A DNA stretch of 64,000 bases from Diatrype stigma (Eukaryota; Ascomycota; Sordariomycetes; Xylariales; Diatrypaceae), in assembly GCA_022225965.2 (NCBI GenBank), contig JAKJXP020000004.1:744001-808000 (forward strand). The letters are read 5' to 3'. Both the position numbers and the translations under genes were made by a program. Below the pieces are notes generated by a model. That model did no database searches and had not been told where the DNA came from. It saw nothing but the letters and a program-made list of their open reading frames with translations. Below, one piece after another: positions 12,477-23,274 of this stretch; the stretch's first letter is position 1, and the number at the start of each line of letters is the position of its first letter.

Positions 12477-14108
12477 ATGCACACTTTTAACCCCACCGTC
12501 GCGATCGCGGCGGCAGTGGCTCTGCTCTCAGCCCTACCCGCGACCAGCGCTGCTGGTCTATACACCAAGAACTCCCCAGTTCTGCAGGTCGATGCCAAGA
12601 GCTACGACAAGTTGATCGCCAAGTCTAATTACACTTCGGTAAGTTCATTTTCTGCATGGTCTAGACATGTTCATCCATTGGCATCATAGCTACGTAGGCT
12701 GGTGGAGAAAGATGGGTTCGCAATATATGTTATAAGCTATTGTATACCATTAACTGGTGGTTTTATCTACTTACTTACATTGCGCTACTCCATGTAGGTC
12801 GTGGAGTTCTACGCGCCCTGGTGCGGGCACTGCCAGAACCTGAAGCCGGCGTACGAGAAGGCGGCCAAGAACCTCGAGGGCCTGGCCAAGGTGGCGGCCG
12901 TGAACTGCGACGAGGACGCCAACAAGCAGCTCTGCGGGGCCATGGGCGTGCAAGGGTTTCCCACGCTCAAGACGGTGCGCCCGGGCAAAAACCCCGGGTC
13001 CAAGCCGATCGTTGAGGACTACAACGGCCCAAGGAGCGCTAAGGGCATCGTCGACGCCGTCGTCGACAAGATCAACAACCACGTGAAGCGCCTCACGGAC
13101 AAGGACGCCGACAAGTTCCTCGAGGCCGAGCCCGAGAAACCCAAGGCGCTCCTGTTCACCGAGAAGGGCACGACGAGCGCGCTGCTCCGCGGCATCGCCA
13201 TCGACTTCCTCGACGTCATCTCCGTCGCCCAGGTCCGCGACAAGGAGACCAAGACGAACGAGAAGTTCGGCGTCAAGTCCTACCCGACCCTCGTCTTGCT
13301 TCCTGGCGGCGGCAAGGACCCCATAGTGTACGACGGGGAGATGAAGAAGGATGCCATGGTCAAGTTCCTCTCGCAAGTCGGCGAACCGAACCCGGACCCT
13401 GCGCCGGCGAAGTCCAAGAGCGAGAACAAGAAGGCCGATAAGAAGGACAAGAAATCATCCAAGCCACCCAAGGCTGCGGAAGAATCTTCCACGGCCTCGG
13501 CGGAGTCGTCCGAGTCTACCGATGTTCCTCCCGTCGTGAACAAGCCCGTTATCACCGAAGCCGCACTACCTATCCCGGCGATCACCGCACCGGGTAAATT
13601 GGCCAAGGAATGCCTGAACAAGAAATCGAAGAGTTGCGTGCTGGCCTTCGTCCCCTCGGCCCACGGCGAGACGGCGGAGAAGGCCTTGACTAGCCTCTCG
13701 GAGATCGCACACAAGTACGCGCAAGGCAAACACCACTTGTTTCCCTTCTACGAGGTCCACACCGACAGCGACGAGCCGGCGTCCCTCCTCAAGAGCCTGG
13801 ACCTCGCCGGTGAGGTTGTCGTCGTCGCTCTGAACGGTAAGAAGGGCTGGTGGCGACAGTACGAAGGCGATTTCAGCCGAGAGAGTATCGAGAGCTGGAT
13901 CGACGTCATTCGCCTGAACGAGGGCGTCAAGAAGAAGTTGCCAGAGGGCGTCATTGGCGAGGCGGCGGTCGAGGAGAAGCCAGCGGAAGAGACAATCGAG
14001 GTCAAGGTTGAGGAGGAAGTGAAGATCGACATCGAGCCAGAAACAGAGACTGAGACGCCTACAAAGGGCGCGGAGCCCACTCCAGAAGCCACGCACGACG
14101 AGCTTTAA
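12477..14108 (+). CDS. ER protein disulfide isomerase-related protein, single CGHC domain, HDEL tail (2 exons)
   Basis: Exons 12477-12638 and 12798-14108, 159-bp phase-0 intron, 490 aa. Signal peptide about 1-25 (ends ATSAAG). The active thioredoxin domain starts right at the splice junction, [12 protein letters not shown] with the redox pair Cys63-Cys66, and continues through the VQGFPTLK block with the cis-proline. A second, redox-inactive thioredoxin-like fold follows ([15 protein letters not shown] region), then a Lys/Glu/Ser-rich linker (about 235-290), a third folded segment with a Cys-x7-Cys pair ([10 protein letters not shown]), and an acidic tail ending in the ER retention signal HDEL. 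One active site with this length resembles fungal Mpd1/PrpA-type relatives rather than classical two-site Pdi1; the exact subgroup is inference. It acts in oxidative folding in the ER lumen. It converges on the exosome gene, with about 300 bp between stop codons. Confidence 0.9.
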
Positions 14109-14409
14109 AATAAGGAATCAGGGGGTTAGTTACTTAGTATAGTGCTTGGCAATTTAATCGATTTGTTGCTAGTTTGCGTTGTTTGAAGGTTCGAGGGTAC
14201 TGGGTGACTTGAGTGACTGGGTGCATGACTTACCGCACGACTGCTAGAACGAGTGCCCGCGTAGCTGTCCGCGCTGCTGTCCATAAGTCCTCCACGGTCC
14301 GGTGCCACCGTAGTCTCTGCGTACGTCGATCGATTTCTGCATGCAGCGACTGAGGCTTACTTGTCCCGATGCGATACAATGCGATACAATGCGATGCGAC
14401 CCCGATACC

Positions 14410-15347
14410 CTAGACATCGATATCCATCGCCATACGGACCCCCTTCTCCACCGTGCCCTCCAAGACCATCTTCCTCCCCTTCTCGCGCACGACGCCGTCG
14501 AGGAACTTGCGCAGGTCCACGCACGCGCTGGCGGCGGCGGCCATCATGCCCTCGAGGCGGCTGACCTGGACGCGGCTCTCGCACACGAGGACGGAGACGC
14601 GGTCGGTGGCGCCGAGCGTGGCCAGGGTCAGGAAGGGCAGCTCCTGCTCCTCCTGGGTGTTCAGGTCGACCAGGGGGTCGGCGCCCTCGTCGTTGGCCGC
14701 GTACGACGACGTGCTGCCCGCCGTGCAGGCCACCAGGTAGTCCGTCATGGGGATGCCGGCGTCGACGAGCGCCAGCGTCGCCGCGTTGATGAGCGCCGCG
14801 AGCAGGGACCCGTCCTGCGAGAGCACGTGCAGCCCGATGGCGATCGTCGAGCGCGGGTACAGGTGCGTGTGCAGGTTGGCCGCGAGCGCTTTGGAGATGG
14901 TCGCTTGCAGTTCCTGGATGCGTCTGTTCGTTTGGGGTTTCCCCGTTAGTAAGATTGCCAAAAAATCTGTGGTTGATTTGGCTCTAGGTAAGATAAGGTA
15001 AGGGGTTACAGGGGGCAAACGTACTTATCGTTCTTCGCCCTCTTCTTGCGATCCACGGAGCTGAAGCCCGCGACCACGACGCTCACGGCGACGTCAGCGC
15101 CGTTCGCATTGCCGCTCCCCCCCGGGCCCGTAGCCGCCGTCGTCGAGGCGCTCGTCACCTTGCGCCGGCCGTCCTCGCTAGGGCCCGACACGACGCACAT
15201 GACCTTGGTGTTGCCCATCTCGAGGTAGGACGAGCCGTCGGCGGCGGCCTGGGTGCGGATCTGCGCGTGCAGGTGGCGCAGGTTGTCCCAGCGGCGGCCG
15301 TCGACGCGCAGCAGCCCTATGCCGTAGGTCGAGGTGTCGAGAGGCAT
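14410..15347 (-). CDS. SKI6: Exosome complex RNase PH-like subunit Rrp41/Ski6 (2 exons)
   Basis: Core-ring subunit of the nuclear and cytoplasmic RNA exosome, with an RNase PH fold (catalytically inert in eukaryotes as far as known). Exons in transcript order are 15347-15025 and 14923-14410 (101-bp intron, gtacgt..aacag), 278 aa. The conserved start MPLDTSTYGIGLLRVDGRRW chooses the ATG at 15347 over an in-frame one 51 bp upstream. Further family blocks are SSYLEMGNTKVMC, VVAGFSSVDRKKRAKNDK-RIQELQ (made by splicing), HLYPRSTIAIGLHVLSQDGS and LINAATLALVDAGIPMTDYL. A Gly/Ala/Thr-rich insert (about residues 69-85) and a short acidic insert are extra to the compact fold. The family call is strong; distinction from Rrp46 and Mtr3 rests on the N-terminal block. 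Confidence 0.92.
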
Positions 15348-16288
15348 GGCTTCGGGTTTGCAACTTTCGCGTTGGACGAACGGATGGATGGATGACAAGA
15401 TGTTCTTCTCTTCCTTCGCGTGACGGACGAAACGGGGCGCGATGAGACCTTGACTGTTCTGCTGTATGGCCTCGGATATTTATCTTGTTCGGTTCGGTCG
15501 ACAGGTGTGAGCGAGTCTCGAACCTGAGTATATCGGGGGAAGAACAAGAGGAAGAAGAAGAAGTGGTCGGTAGGCAGAGGTAGGAGAAGGGATGATGCTG
15601 GTGTATGATTAGGTACGGCTGGGTGTTTGTCCGTCAGAAGCTTGATCTACATCAAGGTGAGCGAGTGAGCATGAGTTAAGAATTCGAAATTTTGGTGGGG
15701 TTGAATTGGGTTTCTTGTCGAGCTACGGCTGGGCTGCAGGGGGCTGCAGGGAGCCAGCCACTGGAGCTAATATAGTACATACAGCTTCTTATATTTATCG
15801 ATAAGAGAAGAGGAGTCTCTGTTTTCTCTGAATGACCTCATTCTCAGTCGAAGCCCAGCAACCCCAGTGACGTAGCCCGCGGCTTGTGTTTTGCGTACCA
15901 GCCAGCTTATATACATACGGTCTAGTGAACAATTCCTTGTTTTACCGTAAAAGATTTAGGTTCTACACCGGGTGGCATTCATGTTGTTTTGAGAAAGGAC
16001 AGCAGATGAAAGAGGTGATGGATCATCGATGATCAGTGAGTGTATTGGAGGGGGGCTTCATATATAAACTACTGCCATACAGTCCAGTTCTCCGCGTCGT
16101 ACTTCCATGAATGGCATATATAGACTGGTACCAGTGCTCTAATGATGGTAGCAGTTATCGTCATCGTAATCATATTTATAGTAACAGTCGTAGCGATGAT
16201 ATCCTTGCTCCCTGGGGTGAACCCTTTGCCCCGGCATGCCGAAACTCCAACAGTAATGAAATAAGCAATCCAAACTCATTTACTCGTC
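15348..16288. other. Intergenic, no supported gene
   Basis: 5' flank of the exosome gene and 3' flank of the F-box-like gene. It contains GAAGAAGAAGAAG (15550-15562) and 'ggctgcaggg' in tandem at 15730-15750. No gene was seen. Confidence 0.45.
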
Positions 16289-17272
16289 TCATGCGAATGC
16301 TTCTATGCTAGCGCCATGTAGCAGCAGGTTCTGAAGCTCGCTGTCCGTAAGGATCGGAGCGTTCAGGTCCAACAGCCGCTTCGGAGGCTTTTCCACCTCC
16401 TCGGCATCGGTCCAGCCCCTCTCCGGGCCCCAGCTCTGCTTCAACCCGCGCTCGGCCACGAGGGCGAGAAGGCCGCGCACGAGCCCGCCCGACTTCTTGA
16501 CGCTGGGCCAGGCGTCGAACTCGACGCAGTCAACCCACGGCATCTCGTCGAGCGCCTTCTCGAGCAGCGACTTGGAGAAGCCCTCGTAGAAACCGTCGGC
16601 TTGGCGGAAGCCGCGGAAGATGTCGTTGCCCGGGTCGCACTCGACGAAGACAGTGACCTTCCGCACCGAAACGCAGTCCCGCAGGCCCAGCTCCGGGTTG
16701 ACGACCCACCCCCGCGGGGGCTTGCTCCAGCCGGGCCCCAGGCGCAGCTCGAGCGACGTAATGGTTCCGCGCTGTCCCGGCTTCAGGCGCGCGAGGAGCG
16801 GCTTCTTGGTCTTGAAGAAGCGGCCCGGGTGGGTCGGGAAGATGCGGACCGGGTGCGTGCTGTAAAAGAGGTATGACGCCTCCCGGTAGATCGTGCGGCA
16901 GGTGCGCAGGATCGCCAATTTCTGGTGGATGCGCTTGTAGTTGTCCGGGTCGAGGTCGAGCACGTCGCCCGTGTTGGCGAAGTGGTAGCCGTAGACCTCG
17001 AGGCGCAGCTCGTGGGGGAGCTGGAGGAAGCGGAAGGGCTTCGAAGGGACTCTCCTGCGCTTGGGCGCATTCGCGATTGGCACGTCGAGGGTTAGGGCAC
17101 CGATTGGGAGTTTGTCGATCTCGTCGTTGATATCGTCGATTTCGACCTCGGAAGTATAGGCGGATGGCAATGCCGAACTAGCCGGCGTGGTATAAGTCGA
17201 GGAAATGGGTGTAGGGCGGGAAGCCACAGCGACGGCCTGCGGCTTCCTTCCGTTGGCGGAACGGCGGTGCAT
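16289..17272 (-). CDS. F-box-like/2EXR-type fungal protein of unknown function
   Basis: Single-exon gene, 327 aa. After a disordered N-terminus (about 1-75) with a basic APKRRR patch, the segment PFRFLQLPHELRLEVYGYHF (about 80-99) matches the F-box-like opening common in fungal protein families (often DUF7730/2EXR) that carry LPxELRLxIY. It is followed by LAILRTCRTIYREASYLFYSTHPVRIF, the usual second block of those families. The middle and C-terminal parts have alternating hydrophobic strands (ITSLELRLG, SVRKVTVFVECD, VDCVEFDAW). F-box members recruit substrates to SCF ubiquitin ligases, but many fungal family members are uncharacterised and no partner can be inferred. No signal peptide or membrane segment. 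GC-rich and codon-biased like its neighbours, so it is probably a real expressed gene. Confidence 0.8.
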   Translation of the reverse strand: MHRRSANGRKPQAVAVASRPTPISSTYTTPASSALPSAYTSEVEIDDINDEIDKLPIGALTLDVPIANAPKRRRVPSKPFRFLQLPHELRLEVYGYHFANTGDVLDLDPDNYKRIHQKLAILRTCRTIYREASYLFYSTHPVRIFPTHPGRFFKTKKPLLARLKPGQRGTITSLELRLGPGWSKPPRGWVVNPELGLRDCVSVRKVTVFVECDPGNDIFRGFRQADGFYEGFSKSLLEKALDEMPWVDCVEFDAWPSVKKSGGLVRGLLALVAERGLKQSWGPERGWTDAEEVEKPPKRLLDLNAPILTDSELQNLLLHGASIEAFA

Positions 17273-18015
17273 CTTGGATATGTCCCGGTAATCTTCTCAA
17301 TCGCGGTATGGGATATTCAATGATAAAAATAGCCAGGCGAAAATAAGGTTGTTGTTTCGCTGCAGGTCAATGGGGCGGAGCAGTATCAGGACGTGGAGAC
17401 GCGGTACAAAGGCATGCGACAACGTTACTTCGTAGAATACCACAATAGAAAGACTGCCAGTTCAGGCAGTCCGTCGATGGCGAAGTTGGGTGCCTTGGTT
17501 GCTGGGTTGCTCGGTACTGGCAGACGATACGGATCCAGGTTAGGTAGGATGGACTCAATTGATTTGTTGATCGATTGTCTGCGATGTCAATACGGTAGTC
17601 TAATTCGTCAAAGTATGGGCAGTTGGACGACTATGAGGCATCTTGAGGGTGGTGTCATCGTTGAAGGACTCCAGCGATCGACTACCACCCTCTCAAAACG
17701 CAGCACTTCTAGCTAGCATTTTCTATACGTGGTTAGGCAATGGGCGTAGAGGTGATAGGAATAAGGCTGGGAGTTCACGAGGGTCATTTATTTGGTGGCC
17801 ACCTTGATGATTATAATCGATGTTGCTGACCCCGATATGGATGTTGTTGAGATTGACTTGACCTGGTGCAAGTCGTGCAAGTCGCAGTCGCCGTGGAGGC
17901 AGTCCCCGTGCAGTCCGTGGCGGAAGTCGCCCCCGAGGATGAATAATACATGTAAGTCGGGCCAGCCAAAAGTCAGGCCGATAACGGCGAGGAAACGGCA
18001 AAAAAGAAAGTCACG
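17273..18015. other. Intergenic between F-box-like gene and tRNA-Phe
   Basis: No protein gene is supported. An apparent 107-codon frame at 17393-17716 lacks features. The 17875-17935 stretch carries imperfect 'gtgcaagtcg/ccgtggaggcagtc' direct repeats. Confidence 0.4.
18000..18005 (-). terminator. Pol III terminator of tRNA-Phe copy 1
   Basis: A run of six T on the minus strand lies 11 nt past the tRNA 3' end. Confidence 0.7.
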
Positions 18016-18117
18016 TGCGGTGTGTGCGGATCGAACGCACGACCTTCAGATTAAACCAATGATTCAAGAATGAAGTTGAACTTCAGTCTGACGCTCTCCC
18101 AACTGAGCTAACCCCGC
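18016..18117 (-). tRNA. tRNA-Phe (GAA), copy 1, with 29-nt intron
   Basis: Reading the minus strand gives a 102-nt gene: acceptor GCGGGGT, A-box TAGCTCAGTTGGGAGAGC, anticodon stem TCAGA..TCTGA, loop CTGAAG-A with anticodon GAA, intron at 18052-18080 in the canonical position after nucleotide 37, T arm GTGCG-TTCGATC-CGCAC, and discriminator A. The mature length is 73 nt. The intron holds TTCAA near its start, able to pair with the anticodon as tRNA introns usually do. The acceptor stem has a G5:A68 mismatch, shared with copy 2. It faces away from copy 2 (inverted pair). Confidence 0.95.
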
Positions 18118-19269
18118 GTGATAAAAATTTGATTTTATGCTGCTCTATAATTCGGCGTGATGAGAGTGGGGCAGATGGTGTTGTTGATTGGTAAGGGTCT
18201 GTTGGTAAGAGACTAAATATTCCTTCCCCCTTGGACGCCTCGTAGGGGGCGAGAACTGCAGGTTATGTTTTTCAATAGTAAGGGTTAAACCAACAACTGC
18301 ACAAGCCTGACAGGATTGACTAGTCCCACTGCAATAGATCCGTCTGCTTGTCTCTAATAAGCCGCAGTCCACGGCCGAGATCAAGATCAGGATTAAGTTT
18401 ACGCAATATGCCGTTCTCTCGCTTCTAGTCTTCTAGAAGCGCAGCTAGAACTGGCTGGCCGGTTTTATAAGAATGGACCATCCAGCAACCTTCCTGATGG
18501 AACAAAGACTCGAGGTTCTACAGGATTCGACGAAAAAACTAATAGCTAGGTTGCTTCCACACGTCTGAAGCCTCGAGTGGCAATGCAAGACATCTATCTC
18601 GTCTCGTCACTATACGACCAGCCCACGGCGGAATAGGTATCATTAGTTATACATTGCCACGAGTCAAAAGAGGGCGATGTCGGTGCTTTCTTGAGATGAG
18701 AATGATAATCACGGGTTCTTTGAAGAAGGTATCTGGCAAACAGCTCCTTTTACACCACGACTGGCATTCGGGGGACGTTTGTCACGGCCAGAATCGATGT
18801 CCAAATATTTACCTACCAAATGGACTCCCAAGGTCGAAGGTATTTGAGGGCTTTCCATCTGATCTCATGAGTATCCTGGGTTGTCGACTCATCCTTGACA
18901 GCTCTTGTACGACGTATCGAGACTCATTATTGAGGCATTGGCATAGCTGGACGGCAGGGACTTGAGATACCACGAGACAGATACTGATGTGGCCATTGTC
19001 AAGTATGACTAGTGGCTGAATCCATACAACTGGGAACTGCATATAAATACGGAGACCAACGCAAGAAAAGGAGAAGGGGATATCAGCTAAAGTCTCTGAG
19101 CCAGGTACAGTGAATTGTACCTAGGTGGGCTACGATGTCCCCCGGCACCATCTAGGTAAAAAAGAGCCACCACGATCTCGAACCCACCTTGTCCAAGTGT
19201 CAGCTAGCGTCTTCATAGAATGAAAATTTGTATATAGAGTTCGTTTGAAGAGAATTTTACATCAACAAG
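18118..19269. other. Spacer between inverted tRNA-Phe genes
   Basis: About 1.15 kb without a supported protein gene; the longer frames start from non-ATG codons and have no features. A B-box-like 'gggttcgagatc' and a six-T run occur on the minus strand at about 19158-19185 (see rejected items). Confidence 0.4.
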
Positions 19270-19371
19270 GCGGGGTTAGCTCAGTTGGGAGAGCGTCAGA
19301 CTGAAGTCCAACTTCATTCTTGAAATATTAGTTTAATCTGAAGGTCGTGCGTTCGATCCGCACACACCGCA
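19270..19371 (+). tRNA. tRNA-Phe (GAA), copy 2, with 29-nt intron
   Basis: A 102-nt gene whose mature part is identical by eye to copy 1: GCGGGGT acceptor, same D arm, CTGAAG-A anticodon loop, same T arm and discriminator A. The intron (19307-19335) has the same length as in copy 1 but differs at several positions and is more AT-rich, so the mature sequence is conserved while the intron drifts. A T-run terminator follows at 19382-19386. Confidence 0.95.
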
Positions 19372-19381
19372 TGCGATTTCC

Positions 19382-19386
19382 TTTTT
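19382..19386 (+). terminator. Pol III terminator of tRNA-Phe copy 2
   Basis: Five T residues lie 11 nt downstream of the tRNA 3' end. Confidence 0.65.
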
Positions 19387-19938
19387 GCATTTGTTTTGGC
19401 TTCAGTAAGAAGAGATTGGAGTTTTGCCCTGGGGTTCATATGTCGTTGGCAGAGTCATTCGCAAATATTTCATTGGGTGCGCTGCAAAGAGCCGCAGCAG
19501 CTGATTGGTTCAAATAGATCGGTGTTTTCAAGGGTTCTGGTGCCGATATATTATAGCACCTTGGGACTGAAGGGTGGAGGGGTGGAGGGGCGGAGGGGCA
19601 GAGGGGCAGAGGAGTAGCTATTCGTAACTTTTTGTGTGTGGGTGATATATCAGGAGAGCTGGAAGATGAGAAGGACAACAAGGCTGTAAGTAGGTACTAA
19701 GTAGTGAGGTACCTCCGACGAATACCAAAATGAACGTAAAATACTCGAGCTTATATAAGGATCAATAAACAGCCAGGAGAACATCAGGTTCTCTCTCACC
19801 CATCAGCATCTAACTACCACGTAATGCTCTGCAGTTTCATCATGTACCTGACAGAGATGTTCCCCTCCAGGCTCCCTGCTTCAGGGCTGTTCCCCTTGCC
19901 CCGGCCCCTCCGGGCGTGGCCGGTCCTCGAATTAGCAG

Positions 19939-19992
19939 CCAATGAGAGGAACGAATGGAATCTTATCGATGCATGGAGTCAATCCAGCCAAT
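19939..19992 (+). promoter_or_regulatory. Pair of CCAAT boxes upstream of TIM50
   Basis: Two 'cagCCAATga' elements sit at 19939-19943 and 19988-19992, about 325-375 bp before the TIM50 start and 49 bp apart. CCAAT boxes bind the fungal HAP/CBC complex, which often controls mitochondrial genes. The regulatory link is inference. Confidence 0.4.
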
Positions 19993-20313
19993 GAAACTTA
20001 TACATTGCTATGGTCTGGGCTATCGTACGGTATGTCATTGTACTAAGTACCGAACTAACTCAATTACACCCATCAATGATACTGAAGTCATTTTTTTCGA
20101 TATCGTCGCACATCCGAGCCCTCAGGTCCTCCACCTAAGCACCTAAGCACTTAAGCCCAGGTTGCAGCGCCAAGTTCACTTGTTAACATTGCCGGTACTG
20201 TGAGATCTTGACAACCGACCCTCTGTCGATTTAATACTTTTTCTAATCCTTTCCACTTCTTACAGCAGTTATATCTTTCACAAGGTACTTTCAGAGCCAG
20301 TCCAAGCGCGAAA

Positions 20314-20531
20314 ATGCTTTCCAGAGCTTTCGCGCAGGCTGCGCGATCGCCAGCTCTGTCGAGGACAACCTCGTTCGGTCCGACAAATCCAGCCCTGTCT
20401 CGGGCCAGAATAGCAGCGTCGACGTCAACAATATGGTCGCGTGGCATGGCTAGCAACAATAGCAACAACAATAAATCACAGAATAGATCACCGAAAGCTC
20501 CCGCTCCAAACCAGCAGCCGCAGCCGCAGCC

Positions 20532-20564
<33 letters not shown>

Positions 20565-22154
20565 GAAGCAGCAGCCACCACAACAGCAGAAGCAACAGCC
20601 ACCGCAACAGCAGAAGCAGCGACAAGCGCCCCCTCCTCCAAGTCAACCATCTGACAACGCAACCTCACCACCAACCCCTCCCGCCAAAGAACCTGAGACG
20701 CCTCAACAGAAACCAGATCTCAGCTCTCTCCCCGACCTCACGCAGGGAATTCCATCCACTCTCGAGCATGAAACGAGCGGCGCTACGAACAAATCCTCCC
20801 TCGAGCCTCTAGAAGAGACTGCCGCCGATGCCGAAGCCGAAGCCGGATCAGGGGGTCGCGGTCGTGGTGAACTGCCAGCGTCGGCATACGTCTCCTCGAC
20901 AGACAGACGAAGAAACAGAATGGCCAAGGCCATGTACTGGTCTGCTTTATTCATTGCCATCGGTGGTGTGTCCTATCTCGGTCGCGACTGGGAAAGCGAC
21001 GAGGAGGCCAAGGCGTATGGCGACATCCCCAATGGTTGGACTCCTGCTCTGTGGTGGAAGCGCGCTGTGGCCCGTCAATCCGGCATCCTAAAATACTACC
21101 AAGAGCCTGCCTTCGACAAGCTGCTACCGGACCCCGATCCCATGTTCGAACGGCCCTACACGCTGTGCATAAGTCTCGAGGACATGCTGGTGCATAGCGA
21201 ATGGACCCGAGAGCATGGCTGGCGAGTCGCGAAGCGTCCCGGTGTCGATTACTTCCTGCGTTACCTCAGCCAGTATTACGAGTTGGTCCTGTTCACTAGT
21301 GTGCCATATGCTATGGGAGAACCCCTGATCCGCAAGCTAGATCCTTTCCGGTTCATCGTCTGGCCGTTGTTCCGGGAAGCCACCAAGTATAAGGATGGCG
21401 AGATCGTTAAGGTCAGTGCTGCTTAGATCGATACGTCATGGTCCCTGAATCATGGTTGTTGCATCGTGGTCGGGGTCATCTTGAGGGTCCTGTATAGAAC
21501 TAATGATGCCTGCAGGATCTATCTTACTTGAACCGGGACCTTTCCAAGGTCATCATCTTGGATACGAAGGCGACGCATGTACAGAACCAACCAGAGAACG
21601 CCATCGTCCTTCCCCCATGGAAGGGAGATGCGAAAGACACCGAGCTCGTCTCCTTAATCCCCTTCCTCGAGTACATCCACACCATGCAGTACCGGGACGT
21701 CCGGAAGGTGCTGAAGTCGTTCGAGGGCAAGCACATCCCAACGGAGTTCGCGCGGCGCGAGGCGCTCGCCCGCGCCGAGTTCAACAAGCAGCTCGAGCAG
21801 GAGCGGCGGAAGACGTCCAAGTCGTCGGGCATGGCGACTCTGGGCAACCTCCTCGGCCTCAAGCCCAGCAAGATGAGCATGATGGTGCCCGTGGACGGCG
21901 AGCAGAGCCAGAGCGAAGCCTTCGCGCAGGGCAAGATGCTGCAGGACATCGCCCGCGAGCGGGGACAGAAGAACTACGAGCTGCTCGAGCGCGAGATCCG
22001 CGAGAATGGCGAGAAGTGGCTCAAGGACGAGCAGGCCGCCCAGGAGAAGGCCCAGGCCGAGGCCATGAGCAGTATGAAGAGCTCCTTCACGGGCTGGTTC
22101 GGCGCGCCTTCGCCACCGCCTGCCACAAGCGATAATGCGACAAGCAACAAATAA
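20314..22154 (+). CDS. TIM50: Mitochondrial inner-membrane translocase subunit Tim50 (2 exons)
   Basis: Receptor of the TIM23 complex facing the intermembrane space. Exons 20314-21411 and 21516-22154, 104-bp phase-0 intron, 578 aa. The N-terminus is a basic, hydroxylated mitochondrial presequence. A Gln/Pro-rich low-complexity segment (about 60-115) is encoded by CAG repeats and is unusually long. One transmembrane helix lies at about 203-226 ([19 protein letters not shown]). The FCP1-like NIF domain follows, with the degenerate [12 protein letters not shown] block (about 286) in place of the catalytic DxDx(T/V), as is normal for Tim50, then [27 protein letters not shown], and after splicing [16 protein letters not shown]. 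The C-terminal tail is charged and alpha-helical. An in-frame stop appears soon after the donor if the intron is retained. Confidence 0.94.
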
Positions 22155-22845
22155 GGGGTCGATCGGGTTTGTTCTTCAATGAAACGGTTACATTCGATCT
22201 ACATACCAAACCGATGTGTTCTAGTTTAGTGTTCGTGTACTATCACAGGAGAGGTTTGAAAAGCTTGGGGGATGGGGATGTCCGTGTACGGTATGATATG
22301 AACGGTATGAGGAGAAGAAGAAGGTAATGCAATACGAGGCATTCATGAGACGAAAGAATACATATCTATGTACATGCCATATGAAGGCGGTAAGGAGGGG
22401 CGCGGCACATCACCAGGCGTCCGAGCGTCTATGCGTCTACCACATTTTCCTGGGCTCGAACTCTACTCCTGTTTTTGTTTTTGAATTTCTGGCATCATCG
22501 ATATATACATCGGACTGGGTATGCATGATCGGCGCGCTGGCTTCAGGATCAAATATAGTGCTATGTTCCAGTCTATTGCGATTAGGCTGGAAGGGGGGGC
22601 ACTCCGAGACGACGAGGCAGAAAGAAGGCTGGCCCCAACCAACCAGGCGAAACGGATAGACGTAGTAATTCCTGTATATTAGAAGGAACAATTTACTGTT
22701 CACATGTCCCATCCTTGTTTTGTTGTAGAAGCCCTATCCGCGCGCCTCCCATCGAAACCCCATGGCCAGCACTTGCCGTGCCGGTACCCAACCCTCCTCG
22801 GTCTCCGCGCTTATATGTTCAAGGACCCAACTTGCGCTACCTATG
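22155..22845. other. Intergenic, no supported gene
   Basis: 3' flanks of the convergent TIM50 and small-secreted-protein genes. A 91-codon minus frame at 22437-22712 has no features. Confidence 0.4.
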
Positions 22846-23274
22846 CTATATATGATGGCTTCCTGTGGCCCTTGGTTGGTCCCACGCGGAGTCGTGCTCG
22901 AAGCACCACTCGCAGTCGGGTCTCGTCACGCATTGGAAGTCGCTGGAATACATATACGTCAGCTCGTGTCGCACATACAGTATTCCATCGACTTGATAAT
23001 AACCTCTCCCCCCCCCCCCCCCCCTGTGTCTCCCCCTTTTTCTTCTCTGGTTCGACTTACTCGCAAGGATAGAGGAAACTCACTCATTGCAGTGGTGGCA
23101 CTCGTCATAGATCCTGGGACACGCCGGTATGAACACTGGCATTGGCATTGACAATACCGGGCCCGAGGCCCCTACCGTCCATGTCCCCATCCTTGTGTCC
23201 TCGAGCGGCGCTGCGGTTGCGAGGAGGGCAATGGCGGCAAAGAGGATGCTGGCGGTGGTGGGTGGGTGATGCAT
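22846..23274 (-). CDS. Cysteine-rich small secreted protein, effector-like (2 exons)
   Basis: I do not recognise a family. Exons in transcript order are 23274-23084 and 22942-22846, joined across a 141-bp intron (GTGAGT..TTCCAG), giving 95 aa. Residues 1-22 form a clear signal peptide (MHHPPTTASILFAAIALLATAA). The mature part has six cysteines (52, 59, 62, 68, 74, 77), spaced C-x6-C-x2-C-x5-C-x5-C-x2-C, including CHHC and CEWC; three come from each exon, so the pattern exists only after splicing. Both splice sites are good and the frame continues to a TAG. The intron contains a 17-base C run (23008-23024 on the plus strand). Small size, secretion and even cysteine number fit the loose class of candidate effectors or extracellular cysteine-rich proteins; no activity can be inferred. 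Unspliced, the frame would stop after 64 codons. Confidence 0.68.

Larger units (their letters stand above)
19372..20313. other. Intergenic and TIM50 promoter region
   Basis: It contains a ggGtGGAGGGG/GGCAGAGGGG minisatellite-like run at 19573-19610 and two CCAAT boxes (listed separately). No gene was seen. Confidence 0.45.

Noticed and set aside
19141..19215. B-box-like GGGTTCGAGATC followed by six T on the minus strand between the two tRNA genes
   Set aside because: The T stem does not pair, the A-box-like sequence lies too close, and no acceptor stem exists.
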